Made by a program: the position numbers and the translations under genes. A DNA stretch of 64,000 nucleotides from Ananas comosus (lineage: Eukaryota; Streptophyta; Magnoliopsida; Poales; Bromeliaceae). Positions 23,960 through 35,304 of the stretch are shown here, one piece after another. The stretch lies in the NCBI RefSeq assembly GCF_001540865.1, contig NC_033621.1, positions 14,155,924 through 14,219,923 of the forward strand. Reading direction: 5' to 3'. Numbering within the stretch: the stretch's first letter is position 1; each line of letters starts with the position of its first letter. Below the pieces are notes generated by a model. It saw only the letters and a program-made list of their open reading frames with translations, did no database searches and was not told the DNA's origin.

Positions 23960-24099
23960 GCGTCAGTGGGGAGCTCCCCGCTCAAGTTTTTTATTATTTT
24001 TCAATAAAAGTGAGGGAAGGTGGAGAGATGCGTCAGTGGGGAGCTCCCCGCTCAAGTTTTTTATTATTTTTCAATAAAAGTGAGGGAAGGTGGAGAGAT
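23960..24099 (+). repeat. Perfect 2 x 70-bp tandem duplication
   Basis: Positions 23960-24029 and 24030-24099 are identical, each beginning GCGTCAGTGGGGAGCTCCCC, which contains a GGGGAGCTCCCC palindrome. Identity implies a recent duplication. Confidence 0.95.
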
Positions 24100-24499
24100 T
24101 CTTGGTGCGTGAAGCGCACACAAAAGTTCATGTTTTAAAATCGAAAATTAATTAATGCTTATAGAAATATTGTTAGGTTACGAGTAAATGTAGGTAACAG
24201 GTTGTTAAAAAAATTAATGTACAATTTTAATTAATTAGTGAAATATAAAATATAGAGAATTTTGGCCGATTCTTATAAGACTGAATAGTTCACCGATTTA
24301 CTGGTTGAATTATCGTCTGTATAGATAAAGTAAGTTTTAGACCAGTTCAATTTTATTGATTAAATTAAATTAGATCATGATTGGACCAACTGGTTCAATA
24401 TTAAGGTTTTAAAACCTTGAATTGAAGTACTCATTAAGTTGTGATAATTATATAGCTAGGTCATAAGGTCCCCTAATAATTATAAAGATCTAGGCCGGT

Positions 24500-24708
24500 G
24501 GAATACTATCAATAACACCAAGTTATTGGTGCTATGCGATTTTTGATCCTTGGATGAAAAAATGTACCAGTAGGATGATATTGGCCCTCTAGGGTTGAGT
24601 GAGCTATTGGTTTAATAATATAATCTAACGGGTGAAAATAGTTAAAAAGTTAAATCTACCGGCGAAAAATTTGATAGCACCAAACGCTTAGCGCTATCGA
24701 TAGTATCC
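24500..24708. mobile_element. Short MITE with GGAATACTATC ends
   Basis: Inverted termini GGAATACTATC and GATAGTATCC match the outer ends of the element at 20497-21586. Flanks TAGGCCGGT and TAGCCGGAC are similar and may be a degraded duplication. Confidence 0.65.
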
Positions 24709-24729
24709 TAGCCGGACTCTAATTATAAA

Positions 24730-26631
24730 GAGATAATTGCCTATATACCCCTCATGCGTCTGGAAATATCCGATCTACCCCTACTTTTTTTTTCTTTCTA
24801 AAATGCCCCTCATATGTTCCACCGTTATTCTAAAATACCCCCGCAGTTATCCCCTGTTAGCTTAACTCGGGTTAAACACGGGTTAAATATATACTAGAGT
24901 TAAAACCTATATAAAATACCTATTTTACCCCTAACTTATTATGCTAATTCCTTAAGTTATCCTCTTTCTCTCCCAAGTCCCAACTTGATCGCCGGCTCCT
25001 CCGCCTCCATCTCGCCGGCTCCTTCGCCTCCACCTCATCTCATCTCCTCCCAGACCACGGGCGAGGATGACGCACGCCGCCTCCCAGACCACGGGCACGG
25101 AGCTGCGGCGGCGCGGCGGAGGAGGAGGGGGGGTGCCGCGACGACGCGGCGGCGCTGCGGCTGAAGCTGGTGGCTATGGCGGCGATCCTGGTGGCGGGGA
25201 TGGTGGGCGTGGCGATCTCGCTACCGGCGGGGCAGAAGCGGCGGCGCCTCCTGAGCACGGAGAGCGGGTTCTTCGCCCTCGCCAAGGCCTTCGCCGCAGG
25301 CGTCATCCTCGCCACGGGCTTCGTCCACATGCTCCACGACGTCGAGGCCGCGCTCACTGACCCCTGCCTCCTCCGCTTCCCCTGGCGCCGCTTCCCCTTC
25401 TCCGGCTTCGTCGCCATGGCCGCCGCCCTCGCCACCCTTGTCCTCGACTTCCTCGCCACCCAGTTCTACGAGCGCAAGCACCGCGCCGCCGCCGCCGCCG
25501 AGACCGACGCCACGGCAGAGGTTTAGGACGAGGGGAGCTCCATCACCACGGCGGCGCCGGAGCCACCCGTGGACGAGGACGAGGACGAGGGCTCCGCCAA
25601 GGGCGGCGACGCGGTGCACATCGTCAGGATGCGCGCGCACGCGGCGGCGCACGGCCACAGCCACCACCACCACGGCCACGCCCACGGCCACGCGCACGGG
25701 CACGTGCACGAGGATGGGGACGAGGGCCAGGTCTCCTCGCACGTGGGCCACGTCGTCGTCCCCCAGGTGCTCGATCTAAAGTCTAAACCACCCCTATTAG
25801 CGGTACATATCATCCTGTCACTAATGACAATTATTAAGTAATTAGCGCTTAATTATTTAATAACTATGTTCCTGTAAATCAACTTTAGACTTTTCTGATG
25901 ATAATAATAATAATAATAACTAATAGATTTATTCATATAGTATTTTATTTTTATATAGAAATATTATTATATAATATTTTATTTATAAATTTGTAATTAT
26001 TTATTAATATTTTTAAATATATAACTCTTATATATTATTAATATAAGTTTATTATAATTTTAAATATATTTAATCTATTATTAAATATTATAATAATAAT
26101 ATATATAGTATAATACCGAATTTTTAAAAATTATATATAAAAATTATATTTGATCCCGAATTTTTAATTGGTGAACGTATAATACCCTATAATCACGTAT
26201 CCGAATAAGCTGCCGAATCCGTTTTTTAGCCGTATTTTTAGAACCGAAAAATTTTTTTAAAATTAAAAGCATATTTATCTCGAATTATATCCGTACCGAA
26301 TTTATGACCGCATCCGAATTAACTAACATGCCTCCAGCTACAAAGTAGTTTTAAACTGCGATCGATCTCGACGTGCTTAATTAATTAATTTATATTTGAA
26401 GGCAAATAAAAAAAATATTTGCTGATATTAAGGTATATAAGAACAAGTTAGTTACGGTAGATAGGGTATTTGAATGGGCAAAATGTAATTTACAGAGATA
26501 CGGCAGCTCATCAACGGAGCTTAACTTCAGGTATATTAGAAAGACTTGGAAATAAGAAGGTATTTTCAATATTAGCTTCTAAGAGAGTATATAAGAATAA
26601 TCGAAATTTTTCAGGGTATATAGAATGTCCC
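24730..26631. mobile_element. Candidate Pack-MULE carrying a ZIP transporter fragment
   Basis: Left end GAGATAATTGCCTATATACC and right end GGGTATATAGAATGTCCC are related inverted termini. Flanking AATTATAA (24721-24728 and 26632-26639) gives an 8-bp duplication, or 9 bp with one mismatch. The subterminal arms (TTCTAAAATACCCC.. and TTCTAATATACC.. in inverse orientation) extend the similarity. The GC-rich ZIP fragment lies inside at about 25134-25790, the rest being AT-rich. Boundaries are supported, but arm identity is modest, so this is probable rather than certain. Confidence 0.65.
25134..25790 (+). pseudogene. ZIP-family metal transporter, N-terminal fragment
   Basis: One frame reads [20 protein letters not shown] (from 25134), then the transmembrane segments I-III region of ZIP (IRT/ZIP) zinc/iron transporters: [19 protein letters not shown] at about 25281-25337 and the [20 protein letters not shown] segment. 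An in-frame TAG interrupts at 25524-25526. The same frame then resumes into the variable cytosolic loop with its metal-binding histidine cluster (HGHSHHHHGHAHGHAHGH, 25650-25703) and the family motif HVVVPQVLDL (25750-25779). It then ends; the pore half with TM4-8 is absent, and no in-frame ATG lies upstream of the conserved start region. Three defects (no start, stop codon, missing 3' half) show it is not a functional transporter. It is best explained as exon 1 of a ZIP gene captured by the surrounding MULE. Confidence 0.88.
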
Positions 26632-26804
26632 AATTATAATATATTTTAATTACTTTCCTGAGTACCCTGCTCTGGCATTTGACTTTAAAAAACTGTATAG
26701 TTGTGTAAGTCTCACCTTGCTTCAACAAATTTCCATGTTCATGGCAGATCTTAATGAAAATTCAAAAGGACAAAATATCTAATCATCAAAGTAATTATAT
26801 AGGA

Positions 26805-26848
26805 GATGGTATATATATATATATATATATTATATATTATAATATATA

Positions 26849-26880
<32 letters not shown>

Positions 26881-26882
26881 GC
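26805..26882. repeat. (TA)n microsatellite
   Basis: Imperfect TA dinucleotide run of about 75 bp. Confidence 0.95.
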
Positions 26883-26902
26883 AAGATACAAAGAATTAAG
26901 TG

Positions 26903-27260
26903 TAAACTTTAAATACCATTCTCGTGATTTCGTATTTTCTCACTTTAATATCTCATGGTTTAAAGTGTATCAATTTAGTATCCAATAATTTTATTTTTTT
27001 CTTTTCGTCAGCTTCTCCGTTAACATTTCGTTAAATTATATACAAATAACTTCAGATACTTCATCTAGATTTATTGAATATGCACTTTAGTACTTTTTAG
27101 TTTTAACGTTGTCATTGATTTAATGAAAAAAAAATAGTTGAGAAAATAATAAAAAGAGAAAAATAAAACTACGGATACTAAAATAAAAAATTAAGATATT
27201 TTAAACCCAAGGATACTAAAATAAAAAATTACGAAATTACAGAGATGATTTAAAATTTTT
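26903..27260. repeat. Degenerate MITE of the CCACAGGGTACTAA family
   Basis: Left part has CTCGTGATTTCG, TCTCACTTTAAT and GTTTAAAGTGTATCAA; right part has inverted counterparts (GGATACTAAA, AAATTACGAAATTAC). It is older and more diverged than 19473-19813. Confidence 0.55.
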
Positions 27261-27423
27261 TCTTTTTTTCTTTTTTTTTTATTTTTTACTGTTTATGAGA
27301 ATGTGGGGAAAATAATATTTATATTTCTTTCTAGTGGAGAGCGTGAGCACGAATATTTCTTAGCTTTATTGCTAATTAATTATATTCATAGCTGGGTCAA
27401 CTACTGGAGAGGGTTGTATGAAT

Positions 27424-28538
27424 CCAGCTACTATTCTTGGCGGGGCTTTGTCCTCCTAAATCGTTTTAGATGATAAAAATTTTGAATCGATGATTAGAAT
27501 TATTAAAGTTGATTTAGAATATTTAAAGTGTTTAAAACTAAATTTTATGGATTTTAAGAATTATTTATGTAGTGTTTAAAGAATCACAAAATTAACAGTT
27601 TTTGATGACCTATATGAGCCGTTTGCTTGTTTAACGACATAAAACAATTCAAACATCTTAAATTTTTGATAGAAATTCTTTATATTATTTAGATGACATT
27701 TCATAATTTCGATCATAAATTGAAAAAGTTTAACTTCTATTTTTAGAATTTTATTCATCTTTTACTGTTTATTTTTTGACTCTCCAATAAACTAGATAAT
27801 GAATTTTAAAATATATTAAATTTAGTTTTTAGATATCATAAATACTTTAAATCAACTTTAACAATTTCCATCATCAATTTGAGGCTTTTTTTGCAAATAG
27901 CCCCCTGACAAATTTTATTTACAAAAATAGCCCCGTTCAAAAATTATTTGCAAAAATGGCCCTGCTCCTGCCACGCCAGCTCCACGCCAGCGCCACGCGG
28001 GCAGGGCGGGCCCAGGTATTTAAGTTGAACACGGTGAATCATTCACCGTGTTCAATACAAGATTTTTGTATTGGACACGGTGAATGGTTCACCGTGTCCA
28101 ATACAAATATCCCAACAATAGCTAAGTTGGAGATATTTGTATTAGACACGGTGAACCATTCACCATGTCCAATTATTTGTATTGGACAAACGGTGAATGA
28201 TTCACCGTGTTCAATACAAATATTTCGATCTTAGTTATTTTGTATTGGACACGGTGAATCATTCACCGTGTTCAATACAAAAACTTTGTATTGAACACGG
28301 TGAATGGTTCACCGTGTTCAACTTAACCATCTGGCCCAGCCCCGCCCGCGTGGTGCTGACGTGGCGCTTGCATGGTAGGACCAGGGCCATTTTTGCAAAT
28401 AAATTTTTGACAGGGCCAATTTAAAAAAAAAAATTGTAAGGGAGCTATTTGCAAAAAAAGCCCTCAATTTGAGATTCCTATCATTTAAACCGACTCAGAA
28501 GGACGTAGGGCCCTCCTAAAATTAAGGATAATAGCTGG
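27424..28538. mobile_element. Family B-type palindromic MITE interrupted by another MITE
   Basis: Outer ends CCAGCTACTATTCTT and the complement of AAGGATAATAGCTGG are inverted. Without the nested insertion at 27883-28463 it would be about 530 bp and near-palindromic about a centre near 27660. The nested element sits in its right arm. Confidence 0.65.
27883..28463. mobile_element. MULE-type MITE with six palindromes, copy 1
   Basis: Ends GGCTTTTTTTGCAAATAGCC and GCTATTTGCAAAAAAAGCC are inverted repeats, and TCAATTTGA flanks both sides. The interior carries six short near-perfect palindromes of the form CACGGTGAATCATTCACCGTG, centred roughly at 28040, 28085, 28157, 28202, 28260 and 28309, separated by TTGTATT/AATACAA words that form a higher-order inverted repeat. 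Copy 2 (47858-48434) has the same plan. No protein is encoded. Confidence 0.88.
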
Positions 28539-28592
28539 ACTCAGGGTTGTCTTTACGAATTATATTACTATTGGAGGGATGTATATATTATA

Positions 28593-29185
28593 GGGAAAAC
28601 TTCAAATCCCTGTGGTTTCGTACTTTCTTACTTTAGTATCTTGTGATTTAAAGTATATCAATTTAGTATCATATGGTTTCGCACTTTCTCACTTTAGTAT
28701 TCTATAGTTTAAAGTGCATCAATTTAGTACCCTACAGTTTTATTTTTTTCTTTTCGTCAGTTCCTCTCTGTTAATATTTCGTTAAATTATATATAAAACA
28801 CTATAGATACCCTACGTAGGTTTATCGAATATTTACTTTAGTACCCTTTAGTTTTAACTTTGTCACTGATTTTTTTTTCTCCGTTAATATTTCGTTAAAT
28901 TATATACAAAAAACTTCAGATAACTTACCTAGCTAGGTTTATCGAATATTCAGTTTAGTACTCTTTAATTTTAATTTTGTCATTTATTTAATGAAAAAAA
29001 ATTAGTGAAATAAATAATAAAAACAAAAAAATGAAACCACAAGATACTAACTTGATACACTTTAAACTATAGGGTACTAAAGTGAGAAAGTGGGAAACCA
29101 CGAGGGCAAACTTGATACAGTTTAAACCACAGTGAACTAAAGTGAAAAAGTATGAAATCACAAGGAGGGTATTTGAAGTTTACCC
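28593..29185. mobile_element. MULE-type MITE, CCACAGGGTACTAA family, large copy
   Basis: Termini GGGAAAACTTCAAATCCC and GGGTATTTGAAGTTTACCC; flanks TATATTATA and TATATCATA form a 9-bp duplication with one mismatch. The interior repeats GTTTAAAGTGYATCAATTTAG-type units, with inverted ones on the right. The centre is longer than in the 19473 copy. Confidence 0.82.
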
Positions 29186-29319
29186 TATATCATAACTAAA
29201 GCCTTGTGGGGCCAAATATATGATTTTATCACTTAATAGCAGGATATATGCAGTAATCCAAAAATAAAATATGAAAAATGCAAACATGCAAACCATATAT
29301 GTATGTGTAGAGTAGGGCT

Positions 29320-29465
29320 ACTAACTTTTCTGACTATAGAGTCTCTTATACTCAGTAATTTATTTTCGATGATGTATCTTTCAAATTGACGATTCATACC
29401 ATTAAATATAATTTAGAGTATTTAAAATTTTTAGAAAATAAATATTATAATTTTTTAAAATTATA
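29320..29465. repeat. Half MITE (family B)
   Basis: Starts GGGCTACTAACTTTTC and continues with TTATTTTCGATGATG and AAATTGACGATTCATACC, matching only the left half of family B. Confidence 0.5.
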
Positions 29466-29784
29466 ATAAAGTCAATATAAAGTGAATAGGTAAAATCAAA
29501 TGACTTTCTAAAAAATATATAAATAAATAAGACGAGTGGGGAAATAACAGTTCTTGGATGGGGTGTGGTGTAAATGTTTCGCCTGGTCCGGGATAGAATT
29601 GCTCATCGAACATGGGAAGCCGGTGCACGATTTGTACGGATGCACCCGGTGCAGGGAATATCTTGGAGAACAGCGCAGAGACGGAGATTTTAGATTTTGA
29701 ACGCGTCCCCGTCGCTCGCGCCGGTTCTCCGGGGGACGCGCTCTTTGGGCTCCACGTGTCCCCCTCAAACCCTTTTGCTTCCAC

Positions 29785-29954
29785 ACATATATATATATAT
29801 TATTATATTATTATATATATATATATATATATACGTATATACATGCGCAAACAAAGAGAGGAGACCCTCAACGTCGACGACGACTCCGTCGCCACCACCA
29901 CCTCTCCCCTCTCCTCCTCCTCCATTGTTAGGGCTTCGTCGCTCCCATCTCAAG
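29785..29954 (+). promoter_or_regulatory. Probable promoter and untranslated first exon of the pyrophosphatase gene
   Basis: A TA-rich run (about 29786-29832) could supply the TATA element. A GC-richer, CT-rich leader follows to the donor CATCTCAAG|GTGATCC at 29954/29955. The coding ATG lies right after an acceptor at 32207, so an upstream noncoding exon is required; this position is the best visible candidate. Confidence 0.5.
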
Positions 29955-31670
29955 GTGATCCTCTTCTCCCCTTCTTCGTTAGATCCGATCAATCTTAGCG
30001 TTTTCTCGGTATTTTTCTGATCTGATCCGTTGTTGGAGTGCTCATGTTTTTGGTCTAATTTGTGGAGGTTTGATTCGGTATGACGCATAGGAGCAATTGT
30101 TGGGAGTGTATCTGATGGATTTGGTTCGGTAACTCGCACATTTTCTTTGTAATTTCGTGTATTTGATGGTCTAATTTGATTTTGCTCTATAATTTGTGGA
30201 GATTTGATTCGGTATTGATGCTTACGAGCAATTGTAGGAGGTGTATTTGATAGATTTGGTTCGGAATCTCACAATGTGCGATCGTCTCAGTACGTGGGAG
30301 CGTTGATCTACTTATTTTAGTGTCATTTTGATGATTATTTAGTTTGTAACTGAAGTGATTTAGGTGCTATTGCTCATTTTTCGTGTGTTTAGGCTCTAGA
30401 TCGCTTCTCCCATCTCCAGGTGATAGAACCTTGACATCTTCTTCGTATATTCATGATGATTTTGTCTATTTTGCGGTAAGCTGGAGGAGTTCTCTTGTTT
30501 TTGTTCACATGTCGTGAGATTTGATTTGGTTTGATGCTTATGAGCAATTGTAGGGGTGTATTTGAAAGATTTGTTTCAGTAGCTCACAACGTGCAACTGG
30601 CTCAGTAGGAACGGGCGTTGATTTATCCATCGTAGTTATTTAGCTTATGATTGAAGTGTTTTAGGTGGTATTATTCATTTTTCATGTGTTTAGGGTCTAG
30701 ATTGCCTCTCCCATCTGAAGGTGATAGAATCTTAACATTTTCTTCGTATTTTTTTGATGATTTTGTCTATTTTGAGATATGTTGGTGGAGTGCTCTTGTT
30801 TCTGGTCTCATTTCAGGAGATTTGATTTGTTATGATGCTTACGGGAAATTGTAGGGGTGTATTTGAGAGATTTGGTGTGACACCCCAACTTCCCAGGGGA
30901 TCACCCATTTTAGGACTACTTCCGTTTTAGTATGTTTAACTCTCTTAACCTCTTAGGCTTAGCCACCACCCAAAATACTTAAGCCGGATTAAGAGCTTAG
31001 CCCTATTATATCTCATATATAGGACTAGCTGGGGTCTCACAATCTCTCCTCCCTTAAGCCCTAATGTCCTCATCACTCGTCAGGTTCAGACTCATAAGAA
31101 CCAGGCGATGTGAGACTCGTTTCGCTAGCCTTGCCATTCCGACCCTGATTCAGCCGATACTCATCTCACACTTCCGGCTGGTAATTGGCTCTAATATCAA
31201 CTGTGACATCCCAACTTCCCAGGGGGTCACCCATCCTAGGACTACTTCCGTCCTAGCACGCTTAACTCTCTTAATCTTTTGGACCTAGCCACCACCCAAA
31301 ATGCTTAAGTCGGATTAAGAGTTTAGCTCTATTATATCTCATATATAGGACTACGTGGGGTCTCACCTTTGGTTCAGCGGCTCACAATGTGTAATCGGCT
31401 AAGTAAGAGCGAGCATTGTCCATTTTAGTGGCGTTGTGATGATTATTTAGCTTATGATTGAAGTGTTTTAGGTGCTTTTGCTTTTATGCTTTTTGGACTC
31501 CATATGGAATAAATGGTGAGCATGATGTACACTGCAAACAGGTTGAGCTATCAAAATAAGGTGCAACCCTCTCTATAGAAATGATTGTTGATCTATCAAT
31601 TGTAGTGTTTTCTCGATGATTATTTCGCTCGTGTAGGTGCCATTTCTCGTTTCTGATGTGTTTAGGCCCT
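29930..31670 (+). repeat. Tandem ~300-bp repeats in the pyrophosphatase leader intron
   Basis: Diverged units recur with words CTCCCATCT..AGGTGATA (donor-like ends at 29954, 30419 and 30720), GATTTGATTYGGT, GAGCAATTGTAG and GATTTGGTTCGG. The word TTTAGGTGCTATT..TCGTGTGTTTAGG recurs near 30358, 30661, 31467 and 31633. The spacing is near 300 bp once the inserted Cassandra element (30876-31367) is subtracted. Confidence 0.7.
30876..31367 (-). mobile_element. Cassandra-type TRIM retrotransposon, copy 2
   Basis: A 492-bp element with two 166-bp LTRs (30876-31041 and 31202-31367), a 5-bp duplication TTTGG (30871-30875, 31368-31372), a degenerate tRNA-Met primer site (about 31184-31201) and 5S-like LTR sequence on the minus strand (AGGATGGGTGACCCCCTGGG). 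It interrupts one of the tandem leader-intron repeats. The terminal CA of one LTR has mutated. Confidence 0.92.
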
Positions 31671-32212
31671 TAGATCAAGTACATGGTGAGCATGAGGGAC
31701 CCTTTGAATGGGTTGAGCAATCATTGTTCAGGAAACAAATGCAGTTGCTGTTTTTTATGAAATATACACAAAGATTGAGAAGATTCAAGGAATGGATAGG
31801 AAATTTTGAAAATTTCTGATTTAATTTACACCCTGAGACAACATTGATCATTGGACAAATTTTGTTATAAGATAATATGGAGAAAAATGGGAGTTCATTC
31901 ATATGTCATAACCTTCTCGTGAAATTAGAGGTTAAAACCTTTTCTTAAAAAGAATTAGAGAAGAGGAAACAAGGAGAAAAATGGGTAAAAAAAAAAAAAG
32001 AAGAAAAAGGTGGGAAAAGATCTGGCATTATATGAAAAAACCGAACTTTGAGCTCTCACATATGTTGAGATCCATTTGAGGACTAGCTACTAAATCTATT
32101 ACTCACTGGAGTTTAATAGTTAGTTGTCTACTTGGCTTGACATTTAAAGACAATAGCTTCTTCAAATCAATTGTATTTGTTAACTTAAGAATTTCTTTTT
32201 TTCTCAGCAAAA

Positions 32213-34833
32213 ATGGGTGACAATAATGGGCATGCTAATCCTGAGAAAAAGCAAACTCCCCGTCTGAATGAGAGGATCCTATCATCCCTTTCAAGGCGTT
32301 CAGTTGCTGCACATCCTTGGCATGACCTTGAAATTGGTACTAACTGAAGTTACTTTAAGTTTTTGAAATAAAGTAATTGGCATCCAAAGCAAATATTTGT
32401 TCTGCTAATTATGCAATTCTTTATTCAGGTCCCGGTGCCCCTGCTGTATTCAATGTTGTAAGTACCTTTTCTTGAGCATATAAGAGTTATATTCATAACT
32501 TCCGGACGAATATAAATAGAAAATAGAAATTATGGATATCCATGATGATGCCATTTAGTGCACGGAATATTTTCTAGCATTATGTCTTATGGGATAATAA
32601 TTGAGAGCCCTGTATACTGTGCATATATTACTTGGGTAGTAGATATTTTTAAAAGAATCTGTCCAACTTGCAATACTTTTAAAAGAAAATTAATCATCTT
32701 TTCATAGTGGAAAGCAGCGTAACTTACAAGAATCACTTACAGTTTCTTGTCTCTGGTATTTACCATATGGATGTTAGATTTTCATACTACGCTTCTGTGT
32801 CCTTTTCAGTTTAGCTGCCTAAAACAGGTTGTTTCTCAAATCATGTTCAACATAGCATATTCTGATATCTTGGCACAAAGAGTCCTACTTATGGAAATGA
32901 AAGAAAGTGTCAGTTCCAACATTGAACTATTTAATGTCAGAGTAGTGCAAATAATGGCACTATCTTAAGAAATACATACTTCTGAGACAGACGAACTAAT
33001 CGCAGAGCCTTGCTTCCATTTGATAGGAAGTGATGTAAATGAGTTTTATAATTCTATGACCCTCTTGCTCTACAGAAAATGTGATGAACTGGTCATAGAA
33101 TTATGGAATTGAATTCAATTAATAAATATATAAATATATATTAATTGTGTTCAGAATAGTGCTTGTACTGCATCGCTGAAATCTATCTGTGATCTCTGAA
33201 TTACATTTGACTTCATGCTGTTGCTGTGAGACAGTATTACTTAAGAAGTCGTGTAATTATCCACTTCTGAGCATGGTGCATCTTAAATGAATTATGTGAT
33301 GGATTTTTGCATACAGATTTGCTTTGTAATTACTCTTCTAAGTTTTTACCCTTGCTCTTCTCCAACAGGTTGTAGAGATAACAAAAGGAAGTAAAGTCAA
33401 ATATGAACTCGACAAGAAAACAGGATTGATTAAGGTAATTTTTATATGATGAATTACTGAATATTTTCTTTTGCCCTGCTTGATCATCTTGAAGACATTT
33501 AAGTACCATTTTCATTGTATAAAATTCACTAAAAGGACTTTTGTTGGAGCAGTAATTTTGGCATATTTAAGTTGTGAGTTTACAGAAATCCTGCTTTATT
33601 GATCCTTCAACACAGTTCTGTGACACATTTTATCATTGGCATTGTTTTCCAGGTCGATCGTATATTGTACTCATCAGTGGTTTATCCTCATAACTATGGC
33701 TTCATTCCACGGACTCTTTGTGAAGACAATGACCCAATTGATGTCTTGGTCCTCATGCAAGTAAGAAAAATTCCTATTATTCTCGTGCATGAAGTATTAA
33801 AATTATTCTGTACATTTTTTTTTTGGCCTTTGCTGCTAAAATATGTACCCTCTGGTATAAATTTTACATTATTTTAATCTCATTTTTCTTTTATATTGCT
33901 TATTGCATTTCTAAATTAAGTGCATAAGATTGTTGGTATCAGATTTTGATTGAAAACATTTTATGGGCGTCTTGTATAGGAACCAGTTCTTCCTGGTTGC
34001 TTCCTCCGGGCCAGAGCCATTGGACTCATGCCTATGATCGACCAGGTAAATTTTCTTATGAGATATTTACAAATATACTCTTGCAAAATGATCTGTTACC
34101 TATATGCTTCTGTAGAATCTGAATTTCATGATATATGTGAAAGATGCTTTCACAGGGTTATATGGAAAAGCACCCTTCAGTTTTTGCTAAGCAAAGCAGT
34201 GCTTTTCTAGCTGCAGTTTTGAATGATTGTGTACTGGTCTTAATCAGGGAGAGAAAGATGACAAGATTATAGCAGTGTGTGCCGATGATCCCGAGTACCA
34301 CCACTACAATGATCTTACCGAGCTCTCCCCTCATCGCCTTCAAGAGATCCGCCGCTTCTTCGAAGACTGTATTGTCGCTATCTATGTTTATAATACCTTT
34401 GTGTTTAGCCATGGTAGTCTGTTTTTTTAAGAATCTTTGCCCTGATTGTTGGTTTCGGGAACCAACCATTTCAGATAAGAAGAATGAGAACAAAGAGGTT
34501 GCAGTCAATGAGTTCTTGCCTGCGGATACTGCTCGAGAGGCAATACAGCACTCCATGTAAGTGGACTAGTTAGCAAAAGTAAGCGCAGTACTATTGTTTG
34601 CTTGTTAGAATATTGTCGAACCTACCCATAGGAACTACAAATAGTCATCATATTTTGAAGATGCTATTTGAGTACATCTTCTTAAAGAAACACCGACAAT
34701 TTTCAAACCATCACATGTTAGATCAAAAAGCTGCTTGTTGATATGATACTTCGTATGAAAATATTGACATTTTGATGGTTGAAATTGCAGGGACCTCTAT
34801 GCTCAATACATCTTGCACACCTTGAGGCGGTAG
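32213..34833 (+). CDS. Soluble inorganic pyrophosphatase (family I, cytosolic plant type)
   Basis: Eight coding exons: 32213-32336, 32429-32457 (a 29-nt microexon), 33369-33434, 33653-33760, 33980-34045, 34248-34368, 34475-34556 and 34791-34833. They join in frame to 212 residues, the usual length of plant soluble PPases. The enzyme hydrolyses PPi to two phosphates with Mg2+. Hallmarks are [17 protein letters not shown] (about residues 60-76), [12 protein letters not shown] (83-94), the metal-binding signature [10 protein letters not shown] (98-107) and [12 protein letters not shown] with later KKNENKEV. The N-terminus ([19 protein letters not shown]) has no transit peptide, so the protein should be cytosolic. 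All introns have GT-AG ends. A leader intron of more than 2 kb containing tandem repeats and a Cassandra TRIM precedes the ATG. It converges with the FBPase gene about 1 kb downstream. All catalytic motifs are intact. Confidence 0.97.
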
Positions 34834-35304
34834 AACTGCGGCCGCATACAACCTTGCATTCACAATCATCTTTCCTACTATATATACAATATGATTAAGC
34901 CGATGCAAAGAGACAATCCTGTCGAATCCATCGATTGCCGATTAAATTTATACAAAGGAAGAAATTTAAGGATTAAATAGCATATTTATATGTTGTATCG
35001 TATTTTCCAATGTCATTTACGGAATAACTACTACATTATAAGCTTCATTTTGCTGCTTTTTTTTTTTTCCCCCTTTTTTTCCTTTTTTCTTGTTTTGCCG
35101 TGCTTTTCTGAGTTTTGTATGGGAAAGATGAGTTATAAACAGCTTCTATTCGGAGTTTTCTGGTGATGCTCGTATGAAATCAGTTTTTTGTTGGGTGCAA
35201 TATGTTTTATAATTTTACCCTTAAAAAGCTCAAGTAAGGGATATTTTACAAACTTTCTTTCGAGGTTTGAACTATCAGATGAGATAGAGTGCAGATAAAT
35301 AAGT

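Noticed and set aside
25221..25813. Long minus-strand frames over the ZIP fragment
   Set aside because: They are complementary shadows of the GC-rich ZIP coding strand and show no domain.
28020..28330. CRISPR-like array of regularly spaced repeats
   Set aside because: The repeats are palindromes in alternating form inside a transposon with 9-bp duplications in a plant nuclear genome. There are no unique spacers and no cas genes.
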